Shown: positions 1-9,042 of the stretch, one piece after another
Layout of the letters: every line of letters starts with the position of its first letter
How positions within the stretch are numbered: the first letter of the stretch is position 1
Assembly: GCF_013911085.1 (NCBI RefSeq)
Contig: NZ_JACERN010000033.1
Location: forward strand, 62,001 to 126,000
Length of the DNA stretch: 64,000 nt
Direction of reading: 5' to 3'
Origin: Aquitalea aquatica
Lineage (GTDB): Bacteria; Pseudomonadota; Gammaproteobacteria; Burkholderiales; Chromobacteriaceae
The notes under the pieces: generated by a model
The model's database searches: none
Seen by the model: only the letters and a program-made list of their open reading frames with translations
What the model was told of the DNA's origin: nothing
Translations under genes and position numbers: made by a program

Positions 1-437
1 GTCAGAAACTCTTGAAGGGTATGAACATACCGTCGCTCTGAGGTAGGTAGGTATTCAGGCGTTGCCGATCCACACAGCACAACATGCGCTTCAACGCTGG
101 GATAGTAGCCCAATTTATGAGCTACCTCTGTCTTGAGAATATTCATCAACCGTAATGCTTGATTACGCTTTACGTCATAAGGGCTTTTGCTACGGTATTT
201 GTCATTGATATACCAGTTACCATCGTAGCTGTTGAGTCTTCCGCTCCACTCCTTGAGTTCAACCACCAACACCCGGTCATGGGTGATGATGATAAGGTCG
301 AATTCCATCGACCCTTGGGTATCTGTTAAGACCACAGATGCGTAGGCAAACCATACCCCACTGAAATGTTCCTGCATTAGGGAGAGAGCATTAGTTTCGC
401 TCTTGTGAAGACCATTCCCTCTGACGACGATGTCCAT
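1..437 (-). CDS. NERD (nuclease-related) domain protein, 3' part cut by window edge
   Basis: The minus-strand frame is open from an ATG at 437 to the first base of the window, so the C-terminus is missing. The visible 145 residues contain the NERD-type core: EFDLIIITHDRVLVVELKEW, then a GRL..YDGNWYIN segment and a stretch with conserved basic residues (SPYDVKRNQALRL). The D and the E-x-K of this core match a PD-(D/E)xK-like fold. NERD proteins are assumed to be nucleases or nucleic-acid processing factors, often in mobile or defence regions. The start at 437 is preceded by AGAAAG. An in-frame ATG at 503 would add 22 residues but has no ribosome site. It is the first of several accessory genes on the minus strand, and its exact role is unknown. 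Confidence 0.75.
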   Translation of the reverse strand, partial: MDIVVRGNGLHKSETNALSLMQEHFSGVWFAYASVVLTDTQGSMEFDLIIITHDRVLVVELKEWSGRLNSYDGNWYINDKYRSKSPYDVKRNQALRLMNILKTEVAHKLGYYPSVEAHVVLCGSATPEYLPTSERRYVHTLQEFL

Positions 438-1215
438 GCGGCTTTCTTTCTGAATGAGTCTAAGAACCTGTTCACGATCTGTTGCACGGTGGCGATACAG
501 CATTGAAAACCACTTCGAAAATGCTCATGTACCACGTGTACATTCCGCTTTCTCAGCCGTTTCCCTCTTGTCTCGCTCTTGCTCGCGTGATCGCGAACAG
601 GCTCTAGGGTGTACAGGTGCGGCACCTGCGGTGGCAGCACTGCAACATGCCATGTGCAACTTATTCTATATTTTGTCATGAAAATTGCGGCGCAGTCAGT
701 TGTATTGCTCAATCCAATCACTGGGGCCGTTGAAGGAATGTGGGGGGCGGCGGCGTAGTGCAGATCAGAGGGAGGCCGGTCTCGCCTTCTAGGGGGGGGG
801 CAGCTAACACGCCGAGCTCGACGTGTGTGAGATGTTTGTGGTCTTGGGTTAGGTAGCGTCGGCATTGGTTATATGCATTTGCAACCTGCAGCTCTATATG
901 TCATAAGCATTAGTGCCAATGATGGAGACTAGATGAAGATGAACGCGCTACTCAATACTGGGGGGACGTCGGTAACACCCAGATATCAATAACTACTTTA
1001 TTCACACAAGCTTCCGTAAAGTCTCTCCTAAGTTATCTGTCTACAATGAATCGATTTGAGCTGCTCATGGCAGTTCGTCTCATGGATCTCACCAAATGGA
1101 CGATCACTCACTATGAGGAAGAGGACTGCTACTAACTAGAAGTCGCGCCTTTCTTTTTGCCACTAATCATAGGATTTCAATAAACATTGAATATACTATA
1201 TTGCTGCATAAGTCA
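438..1215. other. Intergenic region without a convincing gene
   Basis: About 780 bases lie between two minus-strand genes. The short open frames here lack ribosome sites and protein-like composition. There is a run of nine G near 791-799 and a small hairpin TTCAAT-AAAC-ATTGAA near 1175-1190 just past the end of the next gene, possibly a weak terminator for it. Nothing else can be supported. Confidence 0.5.
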
Positions 1216-2943
1216 TCATTTATTTAGGTCCTCATTAATATTCACCAAGGCATTCTTTGCCATTTCATCACGGAAACTCTTTACAGTTAGTGACAGTTTA
1301 TAAGATTCGGCTGCCTGCCTAAGAATTTTTTTGTCCTGCACAACCGCACCTAGAGTTGCAAGACTTTCCGCCAAAGCAAATTCAGTCTCTGACCAGGCAC
1401 CCGGAGAGCGATCTTTCGTACGCGCACTCAATGCCTCAATATATAAATCATTTGCCTCGTTTAGCTTTCCCACATCATGTTCAAGCATAGCTTGCTGGTA
1501 AGCAATAAGCCCAAGGTTGTGTTTTGCCATACCCCAATATAGAGGTGTATCACTCTTAGAATACACTTGCAATGCATCATTTAATTCATTTCTTGCATCA
1601 AAAAGATAATGTTTGTTTTTAGAAACATCAGCCAGACTCAAATACGTAGCAGCAAGATTATTTTTAACCATTGCCCAATAGTATGGATGATCTTTTTTGT
1701 TATTTACAATTAGAGATTTATTATATGCAAACAAAGCTTCCTGCAGGGATGGCTCACTTTTCTCAATACCTCCCAGTGTCGTTAATGAATTCCCTAAGCT
1801 CATTTGAATAAGAGCCCAATTTTCCGGATCGTTTTCACGGGAAAATACGGTAAGAGCAGCTTTGTGCGAAATAATAGATTGTCGTGAAATATCGCTATTT
1901 ATCTTTATTTTCGAGATGATATTTTGGATTATTCCAATATTGCTATTAAGAGAGCCCCAAGCTAGCGGAGTCTTGGATGCCGAAATATACTGCATGGCTT
2001 TTTTGTATGAATCAATTGCTGCTTGCAGGGTCGGCTCATCCTGCAATCTCTCGCCAAGCTCTCGTTGAGTCGCACCAAGTTGATTGAGTGCCTCACTTTT
2101 AACCATAACATCATCAGTATGATCGACCGCTTCTTGGTAATATGTTGCTGCTTTTTTTAATGCGGCGATGTCACCCGTTTGAGAGGCATAGACATGATAT
2201 GCACTTCCTAGAGATATTTGCATGCTTGCCTTCCCCGCACCGTTAGGCCACCCTTTGATTGCTAGCTCTAATTTGCTTATTAATTTTTCAAGTTCTGGGT
2301 AGACATATTTGCTTGGATCAATTTGAGAAACGTAGGCTAGGATCTGCGTCTTTACGGCGCTTTCAAAGACAGCGTGTGCACTCACGGGAAATTCTGCAGC
2401 AAGGTCCGAGGGGATTTTTGTGTCAAACTTAGTATCAACCAATCTGGGGGAAAGCATGACTCTAACGGTTTTTTCTTTATCCGCAAGTACATATCCCCAA
2501 ATTAACAAGTCAGCCTGAGCTTCAATTAATAATTTTTTTGCAATTTTCTTAGAGTTCTCCTCTGCAGTACTTGGATCATCGGTAGTCAATATATCAATAT
2601 GCCGATCGAATCGGACTACTTCAAACCCAGGCACGTCTATTAGAGAGTGAACAATCATCTTTTGCACTTCATCATTCTGATCCCCATCTATGTGCACAAT
2701 AGCAACAGTGAGTTTTTTTGATGACGAGGCCGGCAAGGGGCGTTCATAGACTTTATTTAGAATATCTGATACAAATGGGATTTTGGCCGCATCGAAAATT
2801 GTGAAAAAACCAATAATTAGCGCAAACCCTAACGCAGCAATCCACCCAAATGTCCCCTTACTTCTCGCCCAAGATATTAAACCAAGAGACGGGTAAATAT
2901 TCTTCATTATGGTCTTTATGTCTTCGCTCTTTTTTCTTTTCAT
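1216..2943 (-). CDS. Membrane-anchored tetratricopeptide-repeat protein
   Basis: The 575-residue protein has a basic N-terminus and one transmembrane helix at about residues 28-50 (WIAALGFALIIGFFTIF). A folded domain at about 75-230 follows (TVAIVHIDGD..., then LLIWGYVLADK), resembling the region that precedes TPRs in membrane-bound TPR proteins. From about 235 to the end there are repeated helical hairpins with TPR spacing (SALNQLGATQREL, LNSNIGIIQN, VKNNLAATYLSL, AKHNLGLIAYQQA). Codon use is clearly more AT-rich than in the core genome downstream, which suggests horizontal origin. TPR domains bind other proteins and no catalytic motif is visible. The partner and function are unknown. Confidence 0.75.
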   Translation of the reverse strand: MKRKKSEDIKTIMKNIYPSLGLISWARSKGTFGWIAALGFALIIGFFTIFDAAKIPFVSDILNKVYERPLPASSSKKLTVAIVHIDGDQNDEVQKMIVHSLIDVPGFEVVRFDRHIDILTTDDPSTAEENSKKIAKKLLIEAQADLLIWGYVLADKEKTVRVMLSPRLVDTKFDTKIPSDLAAEFPVSAHAVFESAVKTQILAYVSQIDPSKYVYPELEKLISKLELAIKGWPNGAGKASMQISLGSAYHVYASQTGDIAALKKAATYYQEAVDHTDDVMVKSEALNQLGATQRELGERLQDEPTLQAAIDSYKKAMQYISASKTPLAWGSLNSNIGIIQNIISKIKINSDISRQSIISHKAALTVFSRENDPENWALIQMSLGNSLTTLGGIEKSEPSLQEALFAYNKSLIVNNKKDHPYYWAMVKNNLAATYLSLADVSKNKHYLFDARNELNDALQVYSKSDTPLYWGMAKHNLGLIAYQQAMLEHDVGKLNEANDLYIEALSARTKDRSPGAWSETEFALAESLATLGAVVQDKKILRQAAESYKLSLTVKSFRDEMAKNALVNINEDLNK

Positions 2944-3307
2944 ATTTTGACAGTCTTAATCAGAAGCCATTAATGTTGAGTGATTTCTTTAGAAGTGGTG
3001 AACTAAAATTATTGACAGAACTGAGGAGGCCGCGTAATTTTAGTAAAATGCACAGATTTTATATTTGTAAAACATATGGCACCCTCTCAATGAGTAAATC
3101 ATCTTGACAGGCACCCACACTAGAAGAAGAGCCGCGTATGGTTTAATCGAATTTACATTATAACTTTTCTCTTCAAATCGTTGTGCTTATTCCTTGGAAT
3201 AGTATAAAAGTTGATATTAAAGTCATTAGCATGTATCTAACAGGCTGTTGAAATACCATTTCTGACAGGTCTGGCCAATAGGTTACGTGCAGTGACATCT
3301 ATCATGA
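2944..3307. other. AT-rich intergenic region
   Basis: About 360 bases lie upstream of the TPR gene and downstream of the exonuclease-like gene. No open frame with a ribosome site is seen. The AT-rich part (2950-3230) probably holds the TPR gene promoter, but no clear -35/-10 pair stands out. Confidence 0.4.
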
Positions 3308-3805
3308 TCATTTCGGCGAATTCTTTGCTGAGTTTGCCTGGTATGCAAGCCAACCTAATCGATATGAGCGAGCATCATGTAACGCATGATGCCAAGGGCG
3401 TCCTGGCTTACTATGGTATTTCTCCACGGCGTGGTGATAGGCACCCGTATTGATGAATGGGGCGAGATCCAGCCGCTCGGAGGCAAGATTCTCAGGGTAA
3501 TGACCTAATAGCTGAAGCAAGTACTGAAAATCCTGTTCGGCATCACAAGCGGCAATGCAGTGGCGTGGAGCGGCTGCCATCCATACCAGAAGTGAAGCTC
3601 TGGCCTCGGTCCATGTCATACGCGGACCGAGCAGGTGTGGCAGCACTTCACGACGGACGAATTCGGTACAACCGTCTTCTGTCCAGCCATCGGCGAGTTC
3701 GACATACCATTCTCGGCGACCATCTTCCGCCACCACAGCCAAAGAAATCAGTCGAGGTACCGATTGGCCTTGCCCAGTGTATTCTGTGTCGAGAAACAAG
3801 CGCAT
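3308..3805 (-). CDS. DEDD-type 3'-5' exonuclease-like protein
   Basis: The start is taken at the ATG at 3805 because the protein then begins MRLFLDTEYTG, the usual Exo I motif (D-x-E) of DEDD exonucleases. A GTG at 3835 would add ten residues. The 165-residue protein keeps D6/E8, an internal D (CDAEQDFQYLL) and the C-terminal H-A-L-H-D-A-R motif (HHALHDARSY), matching the Exo III region of DEDDh enzymes. This supports a metal-dependent RNA or DNA 3' exonuclease of the small Rv2179c-like class, although substrate cannot be told. It follows the small gene 3843-4031 on the same strand with about 37 bases between them, so the two may form an operon. Confidence 0.7.
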   Translation of the reverse strand: MRLFLDTEYTGQGQSVPRLISLAVVAEDGRREWYVELADGWTEDGCTEFVRREVLPHLLGPRMTWTEARASLLVWMAAAPRHCIAACDAEQDFQYLLQLLGHYPENLASERLDLAPFINTGAYHHAVEKYHSKPGRPWHHALHDARSYRLGWLAYQANSAKNSPK

Positions 3806-3842
3806 ATTTTTGGTTATTGATCTCTTCAAAGTCACATACTAT

Positions 3843-4031
3843 TCAATCGGGGGTGTCGCCAGTACTGAGATGGCATGCCAAAGCTGTTGCAAGAGCTATG
3901 AAGATGGTTCCATCCGGGTAGTCAACCCATCGGGGAATACCCTCCATGATGATCTTGCGGAATAACTTGGTGCCATTCCCGGGAGGGTAATGTCTATCGA
4001 ATTTGTCTCTGGCTTTGCTTCTTGAGACCAT
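3843..4031 (-). CDS. Small hypothetical protein (62 aa)
   Basis: A short frame lies directly upstream of the exonuclease-like gene on the same strand. The sequence is protein-like: a basic N-terminal half (MVSRSKARDKFDRHYPPGNG), then IPRWVDYPDGTIFIALATAL, ending HLSTGDTPD. I do not recognise a family. The tight spacing to the next gene and the sensible composition favour a real gene, but it could also be the 3' end of a longer decayed one. Confidence 0.4.
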   Translation of the reverse strand: MVSRSKARDKFDRHYPPGNGTKLFRKIIMEGIPRWVDYPDGTIFIALATALACHLSTGDTPD

Positions 4032-4075
4032 CTATAGACAAACTTACTGTATGGCGAGTTTGTTTTTCCAATATC

Positions 4076-4714
4076 CTATTCATCGATCGCATTCGTGTGT
4101 TCTCTCAGGTGCTCGAAGAGTGTCAACCTCAAATCTCGGTGAATCTCCAGTATCGAAGAGCCAACCTCCCTTGAATAGACAGGCAGCAGACTTGGACCAT
4201 GAGGAAGCACTGCGAGTATTGACCCAATCCCATTCGGGGGAGGCGCTTGCAAACATGCCGCATCATGGCTCGCAATATGTGCACCTTTCGATAGGTCACT
4301 ATATAGCCGTCGAAGTTTTTCATCGATGTGCTTGATATTTGGTGCCCTATTGGTTGTTCGCGATTTTTCAAGAATGTGCCTGAATTGGGCAATACCTTCG
4401 AACTCTTGTCGTACCAAGCAAATCGCTTGCAAGTAATAACCCCCGCAGATAAGGAAGATGATTGGTGTGGCCGCCATATTAACCACAGAGAAGGTTGCCT
4501 CCCACTCCCTGAGAGACTCATCACTCCTAACAACATGTAGTGTTGTTCCATCTCTCAACTCGCTTCGAGTTGTCCTATTCAGGATCAGATCTATGCATTC
4601 TCCAATTTTCTTGGAAATCGCTTCGCACTCTTGCAGAAGTGACGCCAATTCACGTTGGGCTATCTTCCCGTTTTTTTCGGCTTGTATACTAATAAATACA
4701 TCCCAATTTCTCAC
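4076..4714 (-). CDS. Hypothetical helical protein, possibly HEPN/DUF5677-like
   Basis: The 212-residue soluble protein is not assigned to a named family with certainty. A hydrophobic helix (about 80-100, MAATPIIFLICGGYYLQAI) is followed by a LVRQEFEGIAQFRHIL segment. LRRLYSDLSKGAHIASHD comes next, where a D-L-S-x-x-A-H pattern recalls helical families in which a conserved Leu-Ser-x-x-x-His motif follows an Arg/Glu helix. No nuclease or nucleotide-binding motif is evident. It lies upstream of, and in the same direction as, the 62-residue gene and the exonuclease-like gene, within a sparse accessory region. Confidence 0.5.
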   Translation of the reverse strand: MRNWDVFISIQAEKNGKIAQRELASLLQECEAISKKIGECIDLILNRTTRSELRDGTTLHVVRSDESLREWEATFSVVNMAATPIIFLICGGYYLQAICLVRQEFEGIAQFRHILEKSRTTNRAPNIKHIDEKLRRLYSDLSKGAHIASHDAACLQAPPPNGIGSILAVLPHGPSLLPVYSREVGSSILEIHRDLRLTLFEHLREHTNAIDE

Positions 4715-5016
4715 ATTGCTCCCACGGCAGAGTGCCTAACAGTGTTTAAACGGACGCTGGGGTCTGTATACCAATTGATATTGGTAACGCCGAACATGTT
4801 GCCTTCGTGGAAGGGTCTCCGTGGGCACCTTCTGGCCGGCAGAAGTGATTATAACGCTTTGTCATGAATGACCGCTAAGCTGAATTGCTGCTAAAGATAA
4901 GGCCCGCCTAGTTGTAGATCAACTTTATGGAAAGTACTGCGAAAGGCTTACCCACTGAAGCCCTTCATGGATTGACTTTGTCTGGCCAGTATCAGCACAA
5001 GGGCCTAGATCTGGCC

Positions 5017-5290
5017 TCACGTTACCGACACAGCTGTCTTGCTCGCCGAAATCTGCTGCAAAGAAGGATTTGCCTCGGCATGTTGCTGGCCAGGCTGCCC
5101 ACGCGCGGTGCAGCCATGCAGAACTTGGCCAATGGCAGCATCGGAGAAAGTTGGCTGCCGCCCCCGTTTGCCGGTGGCCGGCGCATGCCAGCTCATGGTT
5201 TTGTCGAGCCAAAGTAAGGAGCTGCCCTCGTTGCTTGAAGGACTGGTTGTAGGCCTGCCGGTTGATGGTTTGGTACTTGAAAGGGAGGGG
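5017..5290 (-). pseudogene. Decayed IS5-family (IS903/IS1480-type) transposase N-terminus
   Basis: Read on the minus strand, one frame (about 5285-5225) gives FKYQTINRQAYNQSFKQRG. A neighbouring frame (5223-5125) continues SLLWLDKTMSWHAPATGKRG followed by RQPTFSDAAI. Together these match the conserved N-terminus of IS5-family DDE transposases of the WxxxAxTGKRGRP..SDxAI type. At least one frameshift separates the two parts. Beyond the SDAAI motif the similarity fades and the catalytic DDE domain is absent. It is a dead remnant that marks past insertion in this accessory stretch. Confidence 0.7.
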
Positions 5291-5464
5291 CTTGCTCTTA
5301 CCATCACTCTACCGAGCAAACGCAAGCCTCGATTTGTGCAACAAAGCCACACAAAAGGCAAAGTGTAAAAATTCATCACCGGATCAAAAAAAATTTAACA
5401 AATTACTTTACAAAATAAAATTAAATAAACACAATACATTGAATTAATTAACATTAGTACAAAA

Positions 5465-5560
5465 AAGAAACCTCACAGCTACACATAACCACTGTGAGAT
5501 ACGCCCAAGCTTAATTGGCAAAGTACGCCACCCCGAACCCCCGCCCTGCGGGGGTTTGGC
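5465..5560 (+). ncRNA. Candidate small RNA with two hairpins
   Basis: Two stems follow each other in a gene-free stretch: CTCACAG/CTGTGAG (5472-5478 with 5492-5498) and AACCCCCGC/GCGGGGGTT (5536-5544 with 5548-5556, loop CCT). The second is terminator-like, although the following T content is modest. An AT-rich block lies upstream. This is only a structural guess; the second hairpin may simply be a stray terminator. Confidence 0.22.
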
Positions 5561-5804
5561 ATTTGCTCACAGCTAGTGCATTACGCGGTAGAAAAGAGTC
5601 CAGGTGACTCAACTTCCCGCACGCGCCTCGCCACCCATTGCCCAACGCGGCCATGGCTCACCCATCATGCACCACCACCCTGCACATTCCGCCTGGAGAT
5701 GGCCGCATGCGGATTTGTACATTGCCCCGGCATTTAATGCTTATTGCGTAAAAATTTTCTGCCAGGGCTATAGTATTGGATATGTACACCGCCAATGAGC
5801 CGAC

Positions 5805-8711
5805 ATGCCCTTTACCAAGCGTGCCATTTCCCTGCAACTGCATATCGCCTGCTTCTTCATTGGCTTGATACTGCTTTTCGCCCTATGCAGTAATTTCCTC
5901 TATTTCCGGGAAAACACCCGTATTCTGCTTGATGCCGCCGACACCAAAATGAAGCTGATCGGCGAACGGGCACAGCTGCAGATGAACGGCCTGTCGCAAC
6001 CTGCGGCGAGTTTCGTCGACTTGCTTAGCCATCAGCGCCTGATGAAGGCAACAACGCTAACCGAAAGACTGGACAGCCTGCCCTACCTGGTGAGCGGCAT
6101 GGCGCATCAACCGGAAATCGCCGCCAGCTTTATCGGCTATGCAAATGGTGACTTTTTCCTGATCCGGCGCTTCGAGCCGGACAATAACCCTTCGGCGATC
6201 TTTCACGCACCAGCAGGTACCGCCTTTATCGTACAGAGCATGGAACGGCAAACGGGCCGCTTCCTGTATTTCGATGCCAGACAGAAAATGCTGGCGGATG
6301 AACCCCGCCCAGACTACCGCCTCGACACCCGCAGCCGTAGCTGGTATCAGCATGCCATCAGCAGTACGGATATGGTCGCATCTGCGCCCTACCTTTTCTT
6401 TACCACGGGCCGCAGTGGTATCACGCTGTCACAACGCAGCCAGAACGAACAAGCCGTGATCGGCGTGGATATTCGGCTGGACACGGTAAGCCTTGCCTTG
6501 CAGCAATCGCGCATCACACCCCATACCAGCCTGGCACTGGTGAGTGGCGATGGCGCCGTCATTGCCTGGCAACAAGGTTTGCCCAAGGGGATCAAACAGG
6601 CCGATGGCACGCTGCGGACACCCCGGTTGGACGAGCTGGCCGCACCAGCACTGAACGCGCTGTCCCTGCGGGTCAAACAGCAGAACAGCAGCAGCCTTTC
6701 CTTCCAGATAAACGGGGAAGACTGGCAAGGCACATCACGCCAGATTCCGCTGCCAGGTAGCAAACCGCTGACGCTGTTAATCGCCGCGCCCCATGGCGAA
6801 TTGCTGGCCGAGGCCATCACCATTCGCAAGCAAAGCATGGCGATCTCGCTTGTCTTGCTGCTCGGCGGGGTCGCACTGGCCTGGCACCTGGCACGCATGG
6901 CCTCGACGCCCCTGCGCGCACTGGCCGGAGAAGCCAGAAAGATCCAGCATTTCGAGTTCGCCGACGCAATCGACATTGATACGCACATTACCGAAGTGAA
7001 CGATCTGGCACGGGCCATGGACAGCATGAAAACCACGATCCGCCAGTTTCTCGCCTTGTCCAAAGACCTTGCCAACGAGAGCAATTTCCAGCACTTGCTT
7101 GAGCGCATCCTGCGTGAAATGAAACAGCTCACCCATGCCGATGGCGGCATCATCTATCTGGTGGATCATGATGCACAGGCCTTGCATGCCAGCCATGCGC
7201 TCTGGCAAGACACCCTCATCAACAGCGACCCCACCACTTATCCCATCTTGTCACTGGAGCAGCTCCAGCATCCCCTGCTGGAAGCCCTGCAGCAATCCGA
7301 GCATGTCCGCTTGCTGCAAGCCAAGGAGCTGCAGCAGTTTGTCAGCCAACCGGTAGCGGACAAGGCCTTCACCCTGCTAGCCCTGCCGCTGCACGACCGT
7401 CAACAGCAACTGCTTGGTGTGCTGGCGCTGTTTGTCGACGAAGCGAGACAGCCGCTAGGCCCGGAATTGCGCGCCTTTGCTCAGGCGCTATCCAGTACGG
7501 CCTCGGTCGCGGTACATACCCAACAACTGATTGAAGAGCAAAAAGCCCTGTTGGCGGCATTTATCCAGTTGATCGCCGGTGCCATCGACACCAAAAGCCC
7601 GTATACCGGAGGCCACTGCCAGCGCGTACCCGAACTGACCCGCCTGCTGGCCGAAGCTGCTTGTCGAGAGCAAGACGGTGTATTTGGCAGATTTACCCTC
7701 TCGGAAGAAGAATGGGAAGAGCTGCATATTGCAGCCTGGCTGCACGACTGCGGCAAAGTCACCACCCCGGAATATGTCGTCGATAAGGCCACCAAGCTGG
7801 AAACCTTGTGTGACCGCCTGCACGAAGTGCGCATGCGCTTCGAGGTACTCAAACGCGATGCCGAACTGGCCTGCTGGAAGGCCATGGCCACTGGTGAGGA
7901 TGCCGCGACACAGCAAGACATGCTGGCCCACCAACTGGCAGAACTGGATGCGGAATTTGCCTTTGTTGCCAGTTGCAATGAGGGGGGCGAATTCATGAGC
8001 CCAGACAAAATAACTCGACTGCAGAGCATTTCCGCACGCCGCTGGCTGCGTACCCTCAGCGACCGGATCGGCATCAGCCGGCGCGAGCGCGATGCCAAAG
8101 AGGCCACCGGTCCGGAGCAATTGCCCGCATGGGAAAAGGTTCTGGCGGACAAACCCGAACATATCGACCCGCGTCCTGATCACGACAAGCCACCTGAGGA
8201 CATGGGGTTCCGCACTCGTGTGCCAGCCGATCTGTATAACCGGGGCGAGCTATACAACCTGTCCATCGGGCGCGGCACCTTGACTGATGAAGAGCGCTAC
8301 AAGATCAACGAGCACATCATCCAGACCATCATCATGCTGAACAAGCTGCCGCTGCCACGACACCTGCGCCGCATTCCGGAAATCGCCGGCGGGCATCACG
8401 AAAAGATGGACGGCAGCGGCTATCCACGCCAACTCACACGCGACCAAATGAGCTGGACGGCACGCATGATGGCCATTGCCGACATTTTCGAAGCCCTGAC
8501 GGCAGGTGACCGGCCATACAAAAATGGCAAGACCCTGTCCGAAGCCATTCGCATCATGTCGTTCATGAAGAAAGACCAACACATTGATCCCGACCTGTTC
8601 GACCTGTTCCTGCGCTCAGGGATTTATCTGGACTATGCGCAGCGCCACATGGCAGCAGAACAGATAGACGAGGTAGATATCAGCACCTACCTTGAGCAGC
8701 CCGCTAGCTGA
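5805..8711 (+). CDS. Cache-HAMP-GAF-HD-GYP c-di-GMP phosphodiesterase
   Basis: This 968-residue membrane sensor has TM1 at about 10-32, a periplasmic Cache-like sensor to about 340 (YRLDTRSRSWYQHAI is a typical Cache segment), and TM2 at about 345-365. A HAMP linker follows, then a GAF-like domain (about 430-570) and an HD-GYP domain (about 580-960). HD-GYP keeps the metal-binding HDCGK (H647/D648) and HHEKMDGSGYP (GYP near 871). An insertion of about 120 residues separates these motifs, ending in a VPADLYNRGELYNLSIGRGTLT-type segment. HD-GYP proteins hydrolyse c-di-GMP, and the periplasmic part should sense a small ligand. It is monocistronic on the plus strand. Confidence 0.9.
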   Translation: MPFTKRAISLQLHIACFFIGLILLFALCSNFLYFRENTRILLDAADTKMKLIGERAQLQMNGLSQPAASFVDLLSHQRLMKATTLTERLDSLPYLVSGMAHQPEIAASFIGYANGDFFLIRRFEPDNNPSAIFHAPAGTAFIVQSMERQTGRFLYFDARQKMLADEPRPDYRLDTRSRSWYQHAISSTDMVASAPYLFFTTGRSGITLSQRSQNEQAVIGVDIRLDTVSLALQQSRITPHTSLALVSGDGAVIAWQQGLPKGIKQADGTLRTPRLDELAAPALNALSLRVKQQNSSSLSFQINGEDWQGTSRQIPLPGSKPLTLLIAAPHGELLAEAITIRKQSMAISLVLLLGGVALAWHLARMASTPLRALAGEARKIQHFEFADAIDIDTHITEVNDLARAMDSMKTTIRQFLALSKDLANESNFQHLLERILREMKQLTHADGGIIYLVDHDAQALHASHALWQDTLINSDPTTYPILSLEQLQHPLLEALQQSEHVRLLQAKELQQFVSQPVADKAFTLLALPLHDRQQQLLGVLALFVDEARQPLGPELRAFAQALSSTASVAVHTQQLIEEQKALLAAFIQLIAGAIDTKSPYTGGHCQRVPELTRLLAEAACREQDGVFGRFTLSEEEWEELHIAAWLHDCGKVTTPEYVVDKATKLETLCDRLHEVRMRFEVLKRDAELACWKAMATGEDAATQQDMLAHQLAELDAEFAFVASCNEGGEFMSPDKITRLQSISARRWLRTLSDRIGISRRERDAKEATGPEQLPAWEKVLADKPEHIDPRPDHDKPPEDMGFRTRVPADLYNRGELYNLSIGRGTLTDEERYKINEHIIQTIIMLNKLPLPRHLRRIPEIAGGHHEKMDGSGYPRQLTRDQMSWTARMMAIADIFEALTAGDRPYKNGKTLSEAIRIMSFMKKDQHIDPDLFDLFLRSGIYLDYAQRHMAAEQIDEVDISTYLEQPAS

Positions 8712-9042
8712 AAAATCTGCTAATTGGGCAAAATGCTGCAAGTTGCCGCGACAGGGAGAGCCGACAGCGTGTTGCGTACCGGCAAGGGTGTACTGATTGA
8801 TCTATGTTGAACGACAGCGATCCAGCTGGCATGCCCAATGCCACCGTGTGTCATCATGGCAAAAACCAGATTATTCCAATCAGCGTACCTACCCGCTTTA
8901 TTGACATGCACTGATGGATAGCGCAGATCAGAAACTCACCATAGGTGCCATGGATTCCGCATTACTTTGCCAGCTGTCAGCGCAGGACTGACAAAGGGGT
9001 AGTAATCAATACAGTTTGTAACGATTCATCAGGGGAAGTATC
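8712..9042. other. Intergenic region upstream of the mscS-like gene
   Basis: About 330 bases with no gene I can support. A 63-codon minus-strand frame (8720-8911) has no ribosome site and no recognisable family. AGGGGAAG at about 9030-9037 is the ribosome site of the next gene. Confidence 0.4.

Larger units (their letters stand above)
4715..5804. other. Gene-poor stretch with IS remnant and AT-rich block
   Basis: About 1.1 kb without an intact gene. It contains the decayed IS5-type transposase (see 5017-5290), a strongly AT-rich block (about 5380-5470) and two hairpins (5472-5498 and 5536-5556) listed separately. The last 200 bases before 5805 should hold the promoter of the HD-GYP gene. Confidence 0.5.

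Noticed and set aside
8720-8911. 63-codon minus-strand frame
   Set aside because: No ribosome site, no family, and the composition is not convincing.
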